64,000 bases of DNA from Cellulomonas sp. NTE-D12. GTDB lineage: Bacteria; Actinomycetota; Actinomycetes; Actinomycetales; Cellulomonadaceae. Every line of letters starts with the position of its first letter. The first letter of the stretch is position 1. Of the stretch, positions 52,805-61,797 are shown in pieces. The stretch is taken from NCBI RefSeq assembly GCF_027923705.1, contig NZ_AP026442.1, positions 2,170,001 to 2,234,000 on the forward strand, in the 5' to 3' direction. The notes under the pieces are model-generated. The model was not told where the DNA came from. It ran no database searches and saw only the letters and a list, made by a program, of their open reading frames with translations. Both the position numbers and the translations under genes were made by a program.

Positions 52805-53809
52805 ATGACGACCGACGTGCCATCCGGGTCGCAGCTGGACGACGTCGTCCACGTCACGGGCCGGATGCGCGCAGGGATCGAGTCGGTCATCACCGGACGC
52901 CCGGACCTGGTCCGAGTCAGCCTGGCGGTCCTCCTGGCAGAGGGCCACCTGCTCCTGGAAGACGTGCCGGGGGTGGGCAAGACCACCCTGGCCAAGGCGA
53001 TCGCCCGGTCGATCGACTGCACGGTGGGCCGGATCCAGTTCACCCCGGACCTGCTGCCGAGCGACCTGACCGGCGTGAACATCTACCGGACCCAGACGCA
53101 CGAGTTCGAGTTCCGCCCGGGTCCGGTCTTCGCCCACGTCGTGATCGGCGACGAGATCAACCGCGCCTCCCCCAAGACGCAGTCGGCGCTGCTGGAGTGC
53201 ATGCAGGAAGCGCAGGCGACCGTCGACGGTCGCTCGTACCCGCTGCCCCGGCCCTTCCTCGTCGTCGCGACCCAGAACCCCGTGGAGATGGAGGGGACGT
53301 ACCCGCTCCCCGAGGCACAGCGGGACCGCTTCATGGCGCGCCTCGCGGTCGGTTACCCGAGTGTCGAGTCGGAGCTCGAGATGCTCGACATCCAGGAGCG
53401 GTCCGACCCGATCGACGAGCTGCGTCCGGCCACCGACGCCGAGCACGTCGCCGCGATGATCGAGGTGGTCCGGCGCCTGTACGCCTCCGCCGCGGTGAAG
53501 CGTTACGTGGTCGACCTGGTCGGGGCGACGCGGGACGACCCAGGCCTTCGGCTCGGCGCCTCGCCGCGCGCTGCCATCCAGCTGCTCCGTGCCGCCAAGG
53601 CGGTGGCCGCCATGGCCGGTCGGGACCACGTGCTCCCGGACGACGTGCAGCAGCTCGCGGTACCGGTCCTGGCGCACCGCCTGCTCCCGAGCACGGAGTC
53701 GCGCCTGTCCGGGCGCACCACCGCGCGGATCGTCGAGGACGTCGTCGAGCGGACGCCGCTGCCCGCACCGGCCGCCACCTCGGCCCGGGTGCGTCGCGCG
53801 GCAGGCTGA
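52805..53809 (+). CDS. MoxR-family AAA+ ATPase
   Basis: 334 residues. Walker A EDVPGVGKTTLAKA (52-65), Walker B HVVIGDEINRASPK, sensor VVATQNPVEMEGTYPLPEAQ and the C-terminal lid domain are complete. MoxR ATPases act as chaperones for metal or complex insertion, usually with DUF58/VWA proteins. It is the first gene of a three-gene operon (next start TGATG). The operon faces away from the dcw cluster across a shared regulatory region. Confidence 0.95.
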   Translation: MTTDVPSGSQLDDVVHVTGRMRAGIESVITGRPDLVRVSLAVLLAEGHLLLEDVPGVGKTTLAKAIARSIDCTVGRIQFTPDLLPSDLTGVNIYRTQTHEFEFRPGPVFAHVVIGDEINRASPKTQSALLECMQEAQATVDGRSYPLPRPFLVVATQNPVEMEGTYPLPEAQRDRFMARLAVGYPSVESELEMLDIQERSDPIDELRPATDAEHVAAMIEVVRRLYASAAVKRYVVDLVGATRDDPGLRLGASPRAAIQLLRAAKAVAAMAGRDHVLPDDVQQLAVPVLAHRLLPSTESRLSGRTTARIVEDVVERTPLPAPAATSARVRRAAG

Positions 53810-55068
53810 TGGTCCCGCGGCCGACCGTCCGGGGCTGGGCGCTCGTCGCGGGCGGCCTGCTCGCCATGGTGCTCGGCGCCCTCCTGGGCGCGGTCGACCT
53901 GGTGCGCATCGGCGTCGTCGCCCTGGTCCTGGTCGCTGGTGCCGAGGTCGGCGTGGCCGTCACCGTCCCGGGGCGCGGACGGCACCGGATCGAGGTGCGT
54001 CGGTCCGTCGAGCCGAACCCGGTGCACGTCGGTGAGGACGCCGACGTGCAGGTGGACGTGCTCGCGCCGGACTCCGGGGCCCGCGTGCGGCTCGCCGGCC
54101 TCCGGTTCGCCGAGCAGGCTGCGACGGAGCTGTCCGGCGGCCGCCCGTTGCGGGCGAGGGTGACCCGCTCTCCCGGGCGGGTGACCGTGCGCTACCCCGT
54201 GCGGGCGACCCGACGCGGCCGATGGCCGATCGGCCCCCTCGTCGTGACCCACGGTGACCCCTTCGGCGTGGTGCGCTCCCCCGCGACCCTGGGTGGGGCG
54301 GCCGACGTGGACGTCTGGCCGGAGGTCGTCGCGCTGCCGCCGCCGAGCGACGTCCTGGTCGACGAGCCGGATCGCGTGACCCTCGGGGCGCGCACCCCGT
54401 CGCCCGACGACGCGGCCCTGCGCGACTACCGGGAGGGCGACGACCTGCGACGCGTGCACTGGCGCAGCAGCGCACGGCGCGGGGCCCTGCTGGTGCGCTC
54501 GGACGAACGGGCAGGCATGAGGCCGGTCAGCGTGCTGCTCGACCAGCCCGTCCGGTCCAAGACGCTCGAGTGGTCCATCTCGTTGGCCGCCTCGATGGCG
54601 CTGGCGATGCTCGAGGGCGGGCACCCGGTGCGCCTCGTCGGCCTCGAGCCGACCACCGGCGACGACGTGTCGGAGATCCCCGAGTTCGTGCACTCCCGCA
54701 GCGGTCCGCAGGCGCGTGCCACGCTGCTGAACCGGACGATCGACCTGGTGGGGCCCCGCACCGACGCGGAGGCGGAGCAGCGTCTGCTCGACGGGGTGCG
54801 GCTGCTCGAGACGGCCGAGGGTGGCGCGGAGATGGTCCTCGCCGTGCTCGGACCGCTGTCGGCACGCGCTCGAGCGGCGCTGGTGCACGCCAGCAGCTCC
54901 TCGCACAGCTGGGCCGTGGTGCGGACGGACGGCCGGAACCCGGCCGAGGCCGCCGGTGCCGAGCACACGGTCCGGGCACTGCAGCGCGCCGGCTGGCGGG
55001 TCGGTCGCGCGACGGTCGGTGAGGACCTGATGGTCTGCTGGCGACGCCTGCTCGGGAGCGCGGCGTGA
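53809..55068 (+). CDS. DUF58 domain-containing membrane-anchored protein
   Basis: 419 residues. Two membrane helices lie at about 7-50 (GWALVAGGLLAMVLGALLG and VRIGVVALVLVAG). A beta-rich region follows (about 60-200) before the DUF58 core RDYREGDDLRRVHWRSSARRG (about 205-225). The C-terminal half resembles a VWA-like fold. It pairs with the upstream MoxR ATPase (TGATG) and the downstream transglutaminase (GTGA). Molecular function is unknown. Confidence 0.88.
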   Translation: MVPRPTVRGWALVAGGLLAMVLGALLGAVDLVRIGVVALVLVAGAEVGVAVTVPGRGRHRIEVRRSVEPNPVHVGEDADVQVDVLAPDSGARVRLAGLRFAEQAATELSGGRPLRARVTRSPGRVTVRYPVRATRRGRWPIGPLVVTHGDPFGVVRSPATLGGAADVDVWPEVVALPPPSDVLVDEPDRVTLGARTPSPDDAALRDYREGDDLRRVHWRSSARRGALLVRSDERAGMRPVSVLLDQPVRSKTLEWSISLAASMALAMLEGGHPVRLVGLEPTTGDDVSEIPEFVHSRSGPQARATLLNRTIDLVGPRTDAEAEQRLLDGVRLLETAEGGAEMVLAVLGPLSARARAALVHASSSSHSWAVVRTDGRNPAEAAGAEHTVRALQRAGWRVGRATVGEDLMVCWRRLLGSAA

Positions 55069-57320
55069 CGACCGCCGACCGCGTCGAGGGAAACACTCGA
55101 GGCTGGCTCTCGTCGGCCCTCTGCGCGCTGGCCACGTGCGCAGCTCTGGTGGCCCTCGGTCGGCTCATCCAGCCGGGCCGCTGGCCGGCGGTCGCCTGCG
55201 TCGCGGTGATCCTCCTGGCGGCGGTCATCGCCGCCGTCCGCTCGCTCACGGGCTCCCCCTGGGTGCCGACGGTCGTCGGCGCCGTCGTCGCCTTCGCCGG
55301 CCTCGTCGTGCGGTACGGCGCACCGCCCGGGGGTACCCAGGTGCTGCCGACGCCGGACGCCGTGCGGCGCACGTGGGCGCTGGCAGGCGAAGGTGTCGCC
55401 CTGATCCAGGGCTCGTTGGTGCCGATGCCGTCGAACCGGTCGGCAGAGGTGCTGGTCGTCGCTGGCGCGGCGGCGGTGCTGCTGCTCGTCGACGCGCTCG
55501 CGCTCGGAGCCGGCGCGCCCGCGCTCGTGGCGCTCCCCCTGAGCGCCCTGTGGGTGCCCGCCGTGGTGCTCGGCTACCCGGCGTCCGGCTGGGCCGTCTT
55601 CTGGACGGGCCTGGCGTACCTGATGCTGCTGGCGCTGACCACGGCACCCGGAGGTCCGCAGGCCGACCTGGTCCGTCGCTCGAGCACGGCCTTCGCCGCC
55701 GCGGCCGGGGCGGTGGTGCTCGCGCTCGTCGCGGCGCCTGCCGTCGCGGCGTTCCCCGGCTGGTCGAGCGTGCGGCTGCCGACCCTCGGCGACGGTCCGA
55801 GTGGTCCGCTGGTCCTCTCGAGCAACCTGGACCTGCGCGACAGCCTCGGCTCCCGGTCCAGCCAGGTGGTGCTCCGCTACACGGTGTCCCGCCCTGCACC
55901 GCAGGACGGCTCCGGACCCAGCCCGGCCGCGACGTCCGCGGTGCCGTTGTCGATCGGTCCCCTGCGTGCCTTCACGCTCAGCTCGTTCGACGGTCGCCAG
56001 TGGTCCCGAGCCGGCGACGGCCCGGTGTTCCCGTTCGACGGCGGGTCGTGGCTCGGCACCGACTCCGCGACCCCGGACCCCGCCAGGGAGCTCGACGTGC
56101 AGGTCCGGCTCGAGTCCCTGCGCGAGACCCGCCTGCCCATCACCACCTTCCCGCGCACGGTGGCGGTCGACGGCACCTGGCGGTACGACCCGCAGCGCGA
56201 CGAGGTCGTCGGGACCCAGGCCACCGCCGCGGGTCAGACGTACTCGATGCAGGTCGAGGTGCAGGACCTCAGCGCCGACCAGCTCATCGCCGCCGGTGCC
56301 GGTGCGCCGTCGGGCAGCGAGAACTACCTGCAGGTGCCTGCCACCCAGCACCTCGCGGACATCACGGCGCGCGCCGACCAGATCGTCGGGAACGCCACGA
56401 CGGCCTACGACAAGGCGATGGCGCTGCAGCAGTACTTCCGCTCCGGGGCGAACTTCACCTACGACACCAAAGTGCCTCCGGCGACGTCCCAGGACGCCGT
56501 GTGGGACTTCCTGCAGTCCCGGCGGGGCTACTGCGTCCAGTTCTCCTCGGCGATGACGCTGATGGCGCGCATCCTCGGCATCCCGGCACGCGTCGCCGTC
56601 GGCTTCCTGCCGGGGACGCAGACCGGCAACGACGGCGAGTACGTGGTCACCGGCAAGCAGGCGCACGCCTGGCCCGAGCTGTACTTCGCGGGCTACGGAT
56701 GGGTCCGGTTCGAGCCGACACCGGCCGTCCAGACGGGTGCACCCCCGGCCTGGAGCGACCCGTACGTCCGCTCGACCGGCCCCGGTGCGCAGGGTCCCAA
56801 CGACCTCGGCCGCGCCGGCCAGGCCGCGACCGGTGGCGCGACCGGCGCCCCGGCGCCGGCGCCGCACCAGACGGTGACCACCACCGTCCACGGCAGCTGG
56901 GTGCCGACGGCGGTCACGATGGGACTGGTCCTGCTCGCCGCCGCCGCTGCGCTGCTCGTGTGGCGGCGCCTCCGGCGCCCTCCGGAGCTCAACGCCGAAC
57001 GGGCGTGGCACACGCTACGGCGCCGCCTCGCGAAGCGGCACATCACGTGGGCCGACTCGACCACCCCACGGGGTTGCGTCCGCGCGGTCCAGGACACGCT
57101 GCTGGAGCTGACCGGGCGCGAGCTCCAGGGCGCTGCGTTGGAGAGCCTCACCGAGCTTGCGCGGACGGTCGAGGACGAGCGCTACGCACCTGCCCAGAGC
57201 CCACGGACGTCGAGCCAGCTCCATCACTGGATCGGCGAGACCCTCCGCGGGGTCGACGAGCTGGTCAGCGACCGCCTTGGTCGCGCCGCCGCTCCCAGCG
57301 GGCCTCCAGCCGGGCCATGA
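55065..57320 (+). CDS. Membrane-bound transglutaminase-like protein (TgpA/DUF3488 type)
   Basis: 751 residues. The N-terminal part (about 15-230) has five or six membrane helices. A large extracytoplasmic region holds the transglutaminase core: Cys490 in RRGYCVQFSSAM and His534 in KQAHAWPELYF, with GYGWVRFEPTP nearby supplying the Asp region. A Pro/Ala linker, one more helix (about 610-632) and a cytoplasmic tail follow. Such proteins accompany MoxR-DUF58 in many bacteria and are thought to cleave or cross-link surface proteins. Its last 56 bp overlap the convergent DUF3040 gene. Confidence 0.9.
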   Translation: MTTADRVEGNTRGWLSSALCALATCAALVALGRLIQPGRWPAVACVAVILLAAVIAAVRSLTGSPWVPTVVGAVVAFAGLVVRYGAPPGGTQVLPTPDAVRRTWALAGEGVALIQGSLVPMPSNRSAEVLVVAGAAAVLLLVDALALGAGAPALVALPLSALWVPAVVLGYPASGWAVFWTGLAYLMLLALTTAPGGPQADLVRRSSTAFAAAAGAVVLALVAAPAVAAFPGWSSVRLPTLGDGPSGPLVLSSNLDLRDSLGSRSSQVVLRYTVSRPAPQDGSGPSPAATSAVPLSIGPLRAFTLSSFDGRQWSRAGDGPVFPFDGGSWLGTDSATPDPARELDVQVRLESLRETRLPITTFPRTVAVDGTWRYDPQRDEVVGTQATAAGQTYSMQVEVQDLSADQLIAAGAGAPSGSENYLQVPATQHLADITARADQIVGNATTAYDKAMALQQYFRSGANFTYDTKVPPATSQDAVWDFLQSRRGYCVQFSSAMTLMARILGIPARVAVGFLPGTQTGNDGEYVVTGKQAHAWPELYFAGYGWVRFEPTPAVQTGAPPAWSDPYVRSTGPGAQGPNDLGRAGQAATGGATGAPAPAPHQTVTTTVHGSWVPTAVTMGLVLLAAAAALLVWRRLRRPPELNAERAWHTLRRRLAKRHITWADSTTPRGCVRAVQDTLLELTGRELQGAALESLTELARTVEDERYAPAQSPRTSSQLHHWIGETLRGVDELVSDRLGRAAAPSGPPAGP

Positions 57321-57657
57321 AGCCCTGCTTCGAGACGGACTTCCGCACCGGCCGGTGCACCTTGCCGTCCGTGCCCACCACTCCCTGAGGGCCGGCTGAC
57401 CGCCGGGGCATCGCGAAGGCGAGTGCGACCGAGGCGAACATCAGCACGAAGCCGATCGCCCCGAGCCACGGCTTCGAGTTCGCCGCACCGAGGACCAGCA
57501 GCAGCAGCCCGACCACGGCGCCCGTGCCCGTGAGGACGAACCGCACCACGGGACGGCGTCGGCGCTGGGTGAGGGTGTTCGCCAGACGCGGATCATCTGA
57601 AGCGAGCTGGCGCTCCATCTGCTCGAGCACTCGCTGCTCGTACTCGGAGAGTGGCAT
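57265..57657 (-). CDS. DUF3040 membrane protein
   Basis: 130 residues. It starts MPLSEYEQRVLEQMERQL, the hallmark of DUF3040, then RLANTLTQRRRR and two adjacent membrane helices (about 39-60 and 64-84). The C-terminus is basic. Common in actinobacteria near the dcw cluster or dinB; function unknown. ATG 57657 has GGAGG upstream. It overlaps the end of the transglutaminase gene on the other strand. Confidence 0.9.
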   Translation of the reverse strand: MPLSEYEQRVLEQMERQLASDDPRLANTLTQRRRRPVVRFVLTGTGAVVGLLLLVLGAANSKPWLGAIGFVLMFASVALAFAMPRRSAGPQGVVGTDGKVHRPVRKSVSKQGFMARLEARWERRRDQGGR

Positions 57658-57699
57658 GGCGACCTCCGATGCACCGATGGACCACGGCCTCTGGTCGCC

Positions 57700-58965
57700 T
57701 CAGGATAGATCGACCGGCACGAAGGTGGTAGTCGAGCGAGCGGGCGCCGCCTCGGCCGAGCCCGTCCGGATGGCCTGGGTGCCGAAACGGGAACGAACGG
57801 CGTCCATGGCCCGCTCGGCATCTCGACGCCCCGAGGTCTGCGCCGCGGCCTCCTCGAGAGTCGGCTGACGGACGGTCGTGGCGGCAGGTGAGAGCCCTTC
57901 CGCACGGACGCCGACCAGCCGGACCGGAAGACCGCCGAGGTCGACGCCGGCGAGCAGGGCGCGTGCCGCCAGGTAGATCTCGCGGCCGACGTCGGTGGGC
58001 GTGGTGAGCGTCCGGGCACGGCTCAGCGTCCGGAAGTCGGAGGTCCGCACCTTGATCGCGACGGTGCGCGCGACCATTCCGTGCCTGCGCAGCCGGGCCG
58101 CGCACCGGTCCGCCAGCTCCAGGACCTTGGTCTGCACCACGGCGAGGTCGGACACGTCCGCGACGAACGTCTCCTCGGCGCCGATCGACTTCTCCTCGCG
58201 GCCCGGCTGCACCGGACGAGGGTCCCGGCCCCACGCGAGGTCGTAGAGGTGCTCACCCGCCACCTTGCCGACCGCCCGTCGCACGGTGTCCACCTCGCTG
58301 TCCGCCAGCTCGGCGACCGTCCTGATGCCCCACCGGGCCAGCGCCGCCTCCGTCCGCTCGCCGACGCCCCACAGCGCGCCGACGGGAAGGATCCGCAGGA
58401 AGTCCACGGTCGCCGCCCGGGGCACGAGGAGAACCCCGTCGGGCTTGGCGTGGCCGGACGCGAGCTTGGCGACGAACTTGGTCGACGCGATGCCGACGGA
58501 GCACGTGATGCCGTAGCGCTCCCGCACCCGGGTGCGGATCAGCGCCGCGATCGCCGTGGGTGGTCCGATGCGACGCCGCGCACCGGCCACGTCGAGGAAC
58601 GCCTCGTCGACGCTCACCTGCTCCACGAGCGCGGTCACGTCGCGGAGCACCGACATCACGCCCTCGGACACCTCGTGGTACGCGTGGTGGTCGGGCGGGA
58701 CGACGACGGCCTGCGGGCACATGCGCAGAGCCGTGGACATCGGCATCGCGGAGTGGACGCCGAACGCCCGCGCCTCGTAGGTCGCGGCCAGCACGACCCC
58801 TCGCTGGGCACCGCCCACGATCACGGGCAGCCCGCGCAGCTGTGGTCGACGCGCAAGCTCGACGGAGGCGAAGAACGCATCCATGTCGACGTGGAGGATG
58901 GTGCACCCGTCCTCCTCGCTGCCCCAGTCCCGCTTGGCCGCGGCGGACCGGGGACCGCGACTCAT
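57700..58965 (-). CDS. dinB: DNA polymerase IV (Y family)
   Basis: Translesion polymerase, 421 residues. Catalytic carboxylates are in HVDMDAFFASVE (Asp27, Asp29 region) and QVSVDEAFLDVAG (Asp120, Glu121). Steric and thumb motifs GVHSAMPM and TSVGIASTKFVAKLAS-like CSVGIASTKFVAKLAS follow, then the little-finger domain with EEKSIGAEETF. I see no clear QLxLF clamp-binding motif at the C-terminus (it ends FVPVDLS). ATG 58965 overlaps the HEPN gene stop. The SOS box upstream suggests damage induction. Confidence 0.95.
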   Translation of the reverse strand: MSRGPRSAAAKRDWGSEEDGCTILHVDMDAFFASVELARRPQLRGLPVIVGGAQRGVVLAATYEARAFGVHSAMPMSTALRMCPQAVVVPPDHHAYHEVSEGVMSVLRDVTALVEQVSVDEAFLDVAGARRRIGPPTAIAALIRTRVRERYGITCSVGIASTKFVAKLASGHAKPDGVLLVPRAATVDFLRILPVGALWGVGERTEAALARWGIRTVAELADSEVDTVRRAVGKVAGEHLYDLAWGRDPRPVQPGREEKSIGAEETFVADVSDLAVVQTKVLELADRCAARLRRHGMVARTVAIKVRTSDFRTLSRARTLTTPTDVGREIYLAARALLAGVDLGGLPVRLVGVRAEGLSPAATTVRQPTLEEAAAQTSGRRDAERAMDAVRSRFGTQAIRTGSAEAAPARSTTTFVPVDLS

Positions 58966-59393
58966 GAGGCCCTCGCGGCATGGGCCTCGCCGTCGAGATA
59001 CGTCCGCACCACGTCGACGAAGTCCTCCGCCTCGACGAGCGCCTGCTCGGCACGAGCACCGGTGACGAGGTCGAACCGACCCGCCTCGACCGCCGCCCGC
59101 AGCGGCGCCGCGTCCGCGAAGACCGCCCCCCACCGGCTCAACGACGGCGCGACGGAGCCGAGCTGGCCCCACACCGTGCGAGGCGCCGAGCGCCCAGCCG
59201 GTGCGCCCTCGGCCGCGACGACGGCCGCCGCGGCCCGCACGGCCGCGAGGTGCGCGTGGGACAGCTGCTCCCACGGCTCGGCGGAGAACTGAGCCGCCAC
59301 GAGCTCAGCGTCGGCGCGGGCGAGCAGCTGACGGACGCGCGACGGAACCGGGGCACCGCCTGTGGTCACCGACCTCGGACTCGTCGCTCTCAT
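58962..59393 (-). CDS. SAV_6107-type HEPN domain protein
   Basis: 143 residues, almost all alpha helical (RVRQLLARADAELVAAQF, HAHLAAVRAAAAVVAAEG, RAEQALVEAEDFVDVVRTYL). This resembles the small HEPN proteins often found before dinB in actinobacteria. I see no RxxxxH nuclease motif. Function is unknown; translational coupling to dinB (ATGA) implies a link to translesion synthesis or its control. ATG 59393 is preferred because GGGAGG lies 8 bases before it. Confidence 0.75.
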   Translation of the reverse strand: MRATSPRSVTTGGAPVPSRVRQLLARADAELVAAQFSAEPWEQLSHAHLAAVRAAAAVVAAEGAPAGRSAPRTVWGQLGSVAPSLSRWGAVFADAAPLRAAVEAGRFDLVTGARAEQALVEAEDFVDVVRTYLDGEAHAARAS

Positions 59394-59416
59394 CGCCGCA
59401 CCTCCCGCCCTCATCA

Positions 59417-59432
59417 TCGAACAGGTGTTCGA
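59417..59432. promoter_or_regulatory. LexA SOS box
   Basis: TCGAACAGGTGTTCGA is a perfect 16-bp palindromic match to the actinobacterial LexA consensus TCGAAC-N4-GTTCGA. It lies 24 bp before the HEPN-dinB start on one side and 20 bp before the TACGCT -10 of the divergent gene on the other, so LexA could repress both. Confidence 0.92.
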
Positions 59433-59451
59433 TCGCCGTCAACCCGGACGG

Positions 59452-59457
59452 TACGCT
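59452..59457 (+). promoter_or_regulatory. -10 element TACGCT, leaderless promoter
   Basis: TACGCT is followed by six bases and the GTG at 59464, which sets the start of the spermidine-synthase-like gene. The SOS box covers the -35 region. Confidence 0.6.
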
Positions 59458-59463
59458 GGCCAC

Positions 59464-60357
59464 GTGCCGCCATCCCCGGGGCGTCCCCGACGGCGCCCAC
59501 CCTCGCACCGACCACCCACACGGTCCGTGCCGAGCGACGAGCGGTGGCCGCAGGAGCCGGTGCGGATCAGCACGGGGACGGCGCAGGTGGTCCGGACGGC
59601 CGACGACCCGGACGGCGTCACGCTCCTGGTCAACGGCGTGCCGAGCTCGCACCTGGACCTCGCCGACCCCACGCGGCTCGAGTTCGAGTACATGCAGCAG
59701 ATGACGGCCGTGCTGGACGCCTTCCGGCCTCCGCCCGCCGCGCTCACGGTGGTGCACCTGGGCGCCGGCGCCTGCGCGCTCGCGCGAGCCGTGCACGCGG
59801 CGCGGCCCGAGTCGCGGCAGCTGGCCGTGGAGCTGGACGGGCAGCTGGCGGCGCTGGTGCGCAGCTGGTTCGACCTGCCGCGGTCCCCCGCGCTGCGGAT
59901 CCGGGTCGGCGACGCACGCACCGAGCTGGGCCGCCTGCCGGACGCCTCGGCGGACGTCGTCGTCCGCGACGTGTTCGCCGGCGACCGCACCCCCGACCCG
60001 CTCACCACTGCCGAGCTGACCGCGGACGTGAGCCGGGTGCTGCGGCCCGGCGGTCTCTACCTCGCCAACTGCGCCGACCGTCCACCGCTCACTCTGGCAC
60101 GCTCGGAGGTGGCGACGGTCGCCTCGGTGTTCACCCACGTCGCCGCCATCGCCGAGCCGGCTCAGCTCAAGGGGCGCCGGTACGGCAACGTCGTCCTCGC
60201 GGCGACCGACGCGTCCGCCGTGCTGGACTCCCCCGCGCTGGCCAGGGCGCTGCGGTCCCTCCCCGTGCCGGCGCACCTGCTGCACGGCACGGAGCTGAGC
60301 GGCTTCGCGGGCCGGGCACCCGTCCGCCACGATGTGGACGAGGCACCACGCCCCTGA
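59464..60357 (+). CDS. Spermidine synthase-like class I methyltransferase fold protein
   Basis: 297 residues. The Rossmann core has VVHLGAGACALARAV (about 96-110), AVELDGQLAALVRSW, RVGDARTELGRLPDAS and VVVRDVFAGDRTPDPLTT, as in SpeE-like proteins. The gatekeeper and polyamine-binding residues of true spermidine synthases are not clear, so the substrate is open. The first 30 residues are Pro/Arg-rich and may not be conserved. Transcribed from a leaderless promoter next to the SOS box. Confidence 0.8.
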   Translation: MPPSPGRPRRRPPSHRPPTRSVPSDERWPQEPVRISTGTAQVVRTADDPDGVTLLVNGVPSSHLDLADPTRLEFEYMQQMTAVLDAFRPPPAALTVVHLGAGACALARAVHAARPESRQLAVELDGQLAALVRSWFDLPRSPALRIRVGDARTELGRLPDASADVVVRDVFAGDRTPDPLTTAELTADVSRVLRPGGLYLANCADRPPLTLARSEVATVASVFTHVAAIAEPAQLKGRRYGNVVLAATDASAVLDSPALARALRSLPVPAHLLHGTELSGFAGRAPVRHDVDEAPRP

Positions 60358-60373
60358 CCGCCGGACACACGTC

Positions 60374-60402
60374 GGGGCCGCACCCCCACGAGGTGCGGCC
60401 CC
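60374..60402. terminator. Bidirectional terminator between convergent genes
   Basis: Perfect 11-bp stem GGGGCCGCACC / GGTGCGGCCCC with a 7-base loop. On the plus strand it is followed by GTCGTTCTGGTTG. It lies 16 bp after the plus-strand gene and 50 bp after the cold-shock gene stop. Confidence 0.85.
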
Positions 60403-60451
60403 GTCGTTCTGGTTGTGGTCCTCTACCGGAAAGCCCCGCAGGGGCTGCCGA

Positions 60452-60655
60452 TCAGAGGGGACGGACGTGCTCGGCCTGCGGGCCCTTCGCGCCCTGCGTG
60501 ATCTCGAACTCGACGCGCTGGCCCTCGTCCAGCGACCGGTAACCCTGGGTGTCGATCGCCGAGTAGTGGACGAAGACGTCGGCGCCGCCGCCGTCCTGGG
60601 CGATGAACCCGTAGCCCTTCTCGGCGTTGAACCACTTGACAGCACCCTGTGCCAT
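60452..60655 (-). CDS. cspA: Cold-shock domain protein
   Basis: 67-residue single OB fold binding RNA and single-stranded DNA. Begins AQGAVKWFNAEKGYGFIAQD with RNP1 (KGYGFI, 18-23) and RNP2 (VFVHYSAI, 31-38). AAGGA lies about 9 bases before ATG 60655. The 212-bp gap upstream, before the PAC2 gene, shows no other gene and could encode the long 5' leader typical of cold-shock mRNAs; a promoter could not be fixed. Confidence 0.96.
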   Translation of the reverse strand: MAQGAVKWFNAEKGYGFIAQDGGGADVFVHYSAIDTQGYRSLDEGQRVEFEITQGAKGPQAEHVRPL

Positions 60656-60867
60656 GTCCTGATTCCTTCTGTCCCACCGGTGACGGCGCAGGCCCGCTGC
60701 CTCCGCCGTGCCGCAATGCCTCACGTGCTGCCCCGGGGTGGCACAGCCAAGCGCCGGTCAAGCGTCCGTACGTCACTGCAACGCAGGCATCCTTGCACGT
60801 GGGACGTGACGCACGCCACGGTTCTGGGACGAACGGACCTCGCTCCACGCAACGATCTGGTAAAGGG

Positions 60868-61797
60868 CTACCCCTCGTCGGACTGCTCGGCGAGGAACCG
60901 CTCGAACTCGGCGCCGAGCTCGTCCGCGGTCGGCAGCTCGTCGGTCGAGGCCAGCAGGTTCGTCCGCCCGATGCTCCGGGTGAACGCGTCGTACTGCTCC
61001 TCGAGCGCGTGCACCAAGGAGGCGACCTCCTCGGAGCCGGCCACCTGCTCGTCGATCTGCCGCATGGTCTGGTGCGCGGCGGGCTCCAGCGCCCCGACCT
61101 TCAGCTGCAGGCCGGTCGCGCGCTCCACCCGCCCGAGCGCCGCGATGGCGGCCTGCGGGAACGGCGACTGGGACAGGTAGTGCGGGACGTGCACCGCGAA
61201 GCCCATCGCGTCGTGCCCCGACTGACCGAGGCGGTACTCGAGGAGCGCCTGGGCGCTGGCCGGGACCTGCACGGTGCCGAACCACGCCGGCTGGTCCGCG
61301 ACCAGCTCGGGCCTGGTGCCGTGCGCGGTGACGGACACCGGCCGCGTGTGCGGCAGACCCATCGGGATGCCGTGCAGGCCGATGGTCAGCGGCACGTCGA
61401 AGCGCTCCACCACCTGACGGACGGCGGCCACGTACCGCTCCCACTGCACGTCCGGCTCGGTGCCGTGCAGCAGCAGGAAGGGCACGCCCTGCTCGTCCTC
61501 GACCAGGTCGACCGCGAGCTCGGGCTCGTCGTACGACGTCCAGGTGGTGGAGTCGAAGGTCATCGCCGGCCGACGGGAGCGGTAGTCCATCAGCTGGTCG
61601 ACGTCGAACGTGACCAGCCGGCGGGACCCGAGCTGCTCGGTGAGGTGCTCCGCGGCGAGCTGGCCGGCCTGGCCGGCGTCGACGAACCCGCGGACGGCGT
61701 GCACCAGCACCGGGCCGGAGCCGATGGTCGCACCGCGCGCGTCCACCTCAGCGGCGACCTGCGGGTCGACGTCGTAGATCTCGCTGGGATCCAGCAT
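60868..61797 (-). CDS. PAC2-family protein
   Basis: 309 residues, proteasome-assembly-chaperone-2-like fold. Markers: VLVHAVRGFVDAGQAG (about 30-45), FDVDQLMDYRSRRPAMTF, FLLLHGTEPDVQWERY, and GLHGIPMGLPHTRPVSVTAHG. The C-terminal coiled coil (about 250-300) contains EEVASLVHALEEQYDAF. Actinobacteria possess proteasomes or Pup ligation, so a chaperone role is possible but unproven. Confidence 0.88.
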   Translation of the reverse strand: MLDPSEIYDVDPQVAAEVDARGATIGSGPVLVHAVRGFVDAGQAGQLAAEHLTEQLGSRRLVTFDVDQLMDYRSRRPAMTFDSTTWTSYDEPELAVDLVEDEQGVPFLLLHGTEPDVQWERYVAAVRQVVERFDVPLTIGLHGIPMGLPHTRPVSVTAHGTRPELVADQPAWFGTVQVPASAQALLEYRLGQSGHDAMGFAVHVPHYLSQSPFPQAAIAALGRVERATGLQLKVGALEPAAHQTMRQIDEQVAGSEEVASLVHALEEQYDAFTRSIGRTNLLASTDELPTADELGAEFERFLAEQSDEG

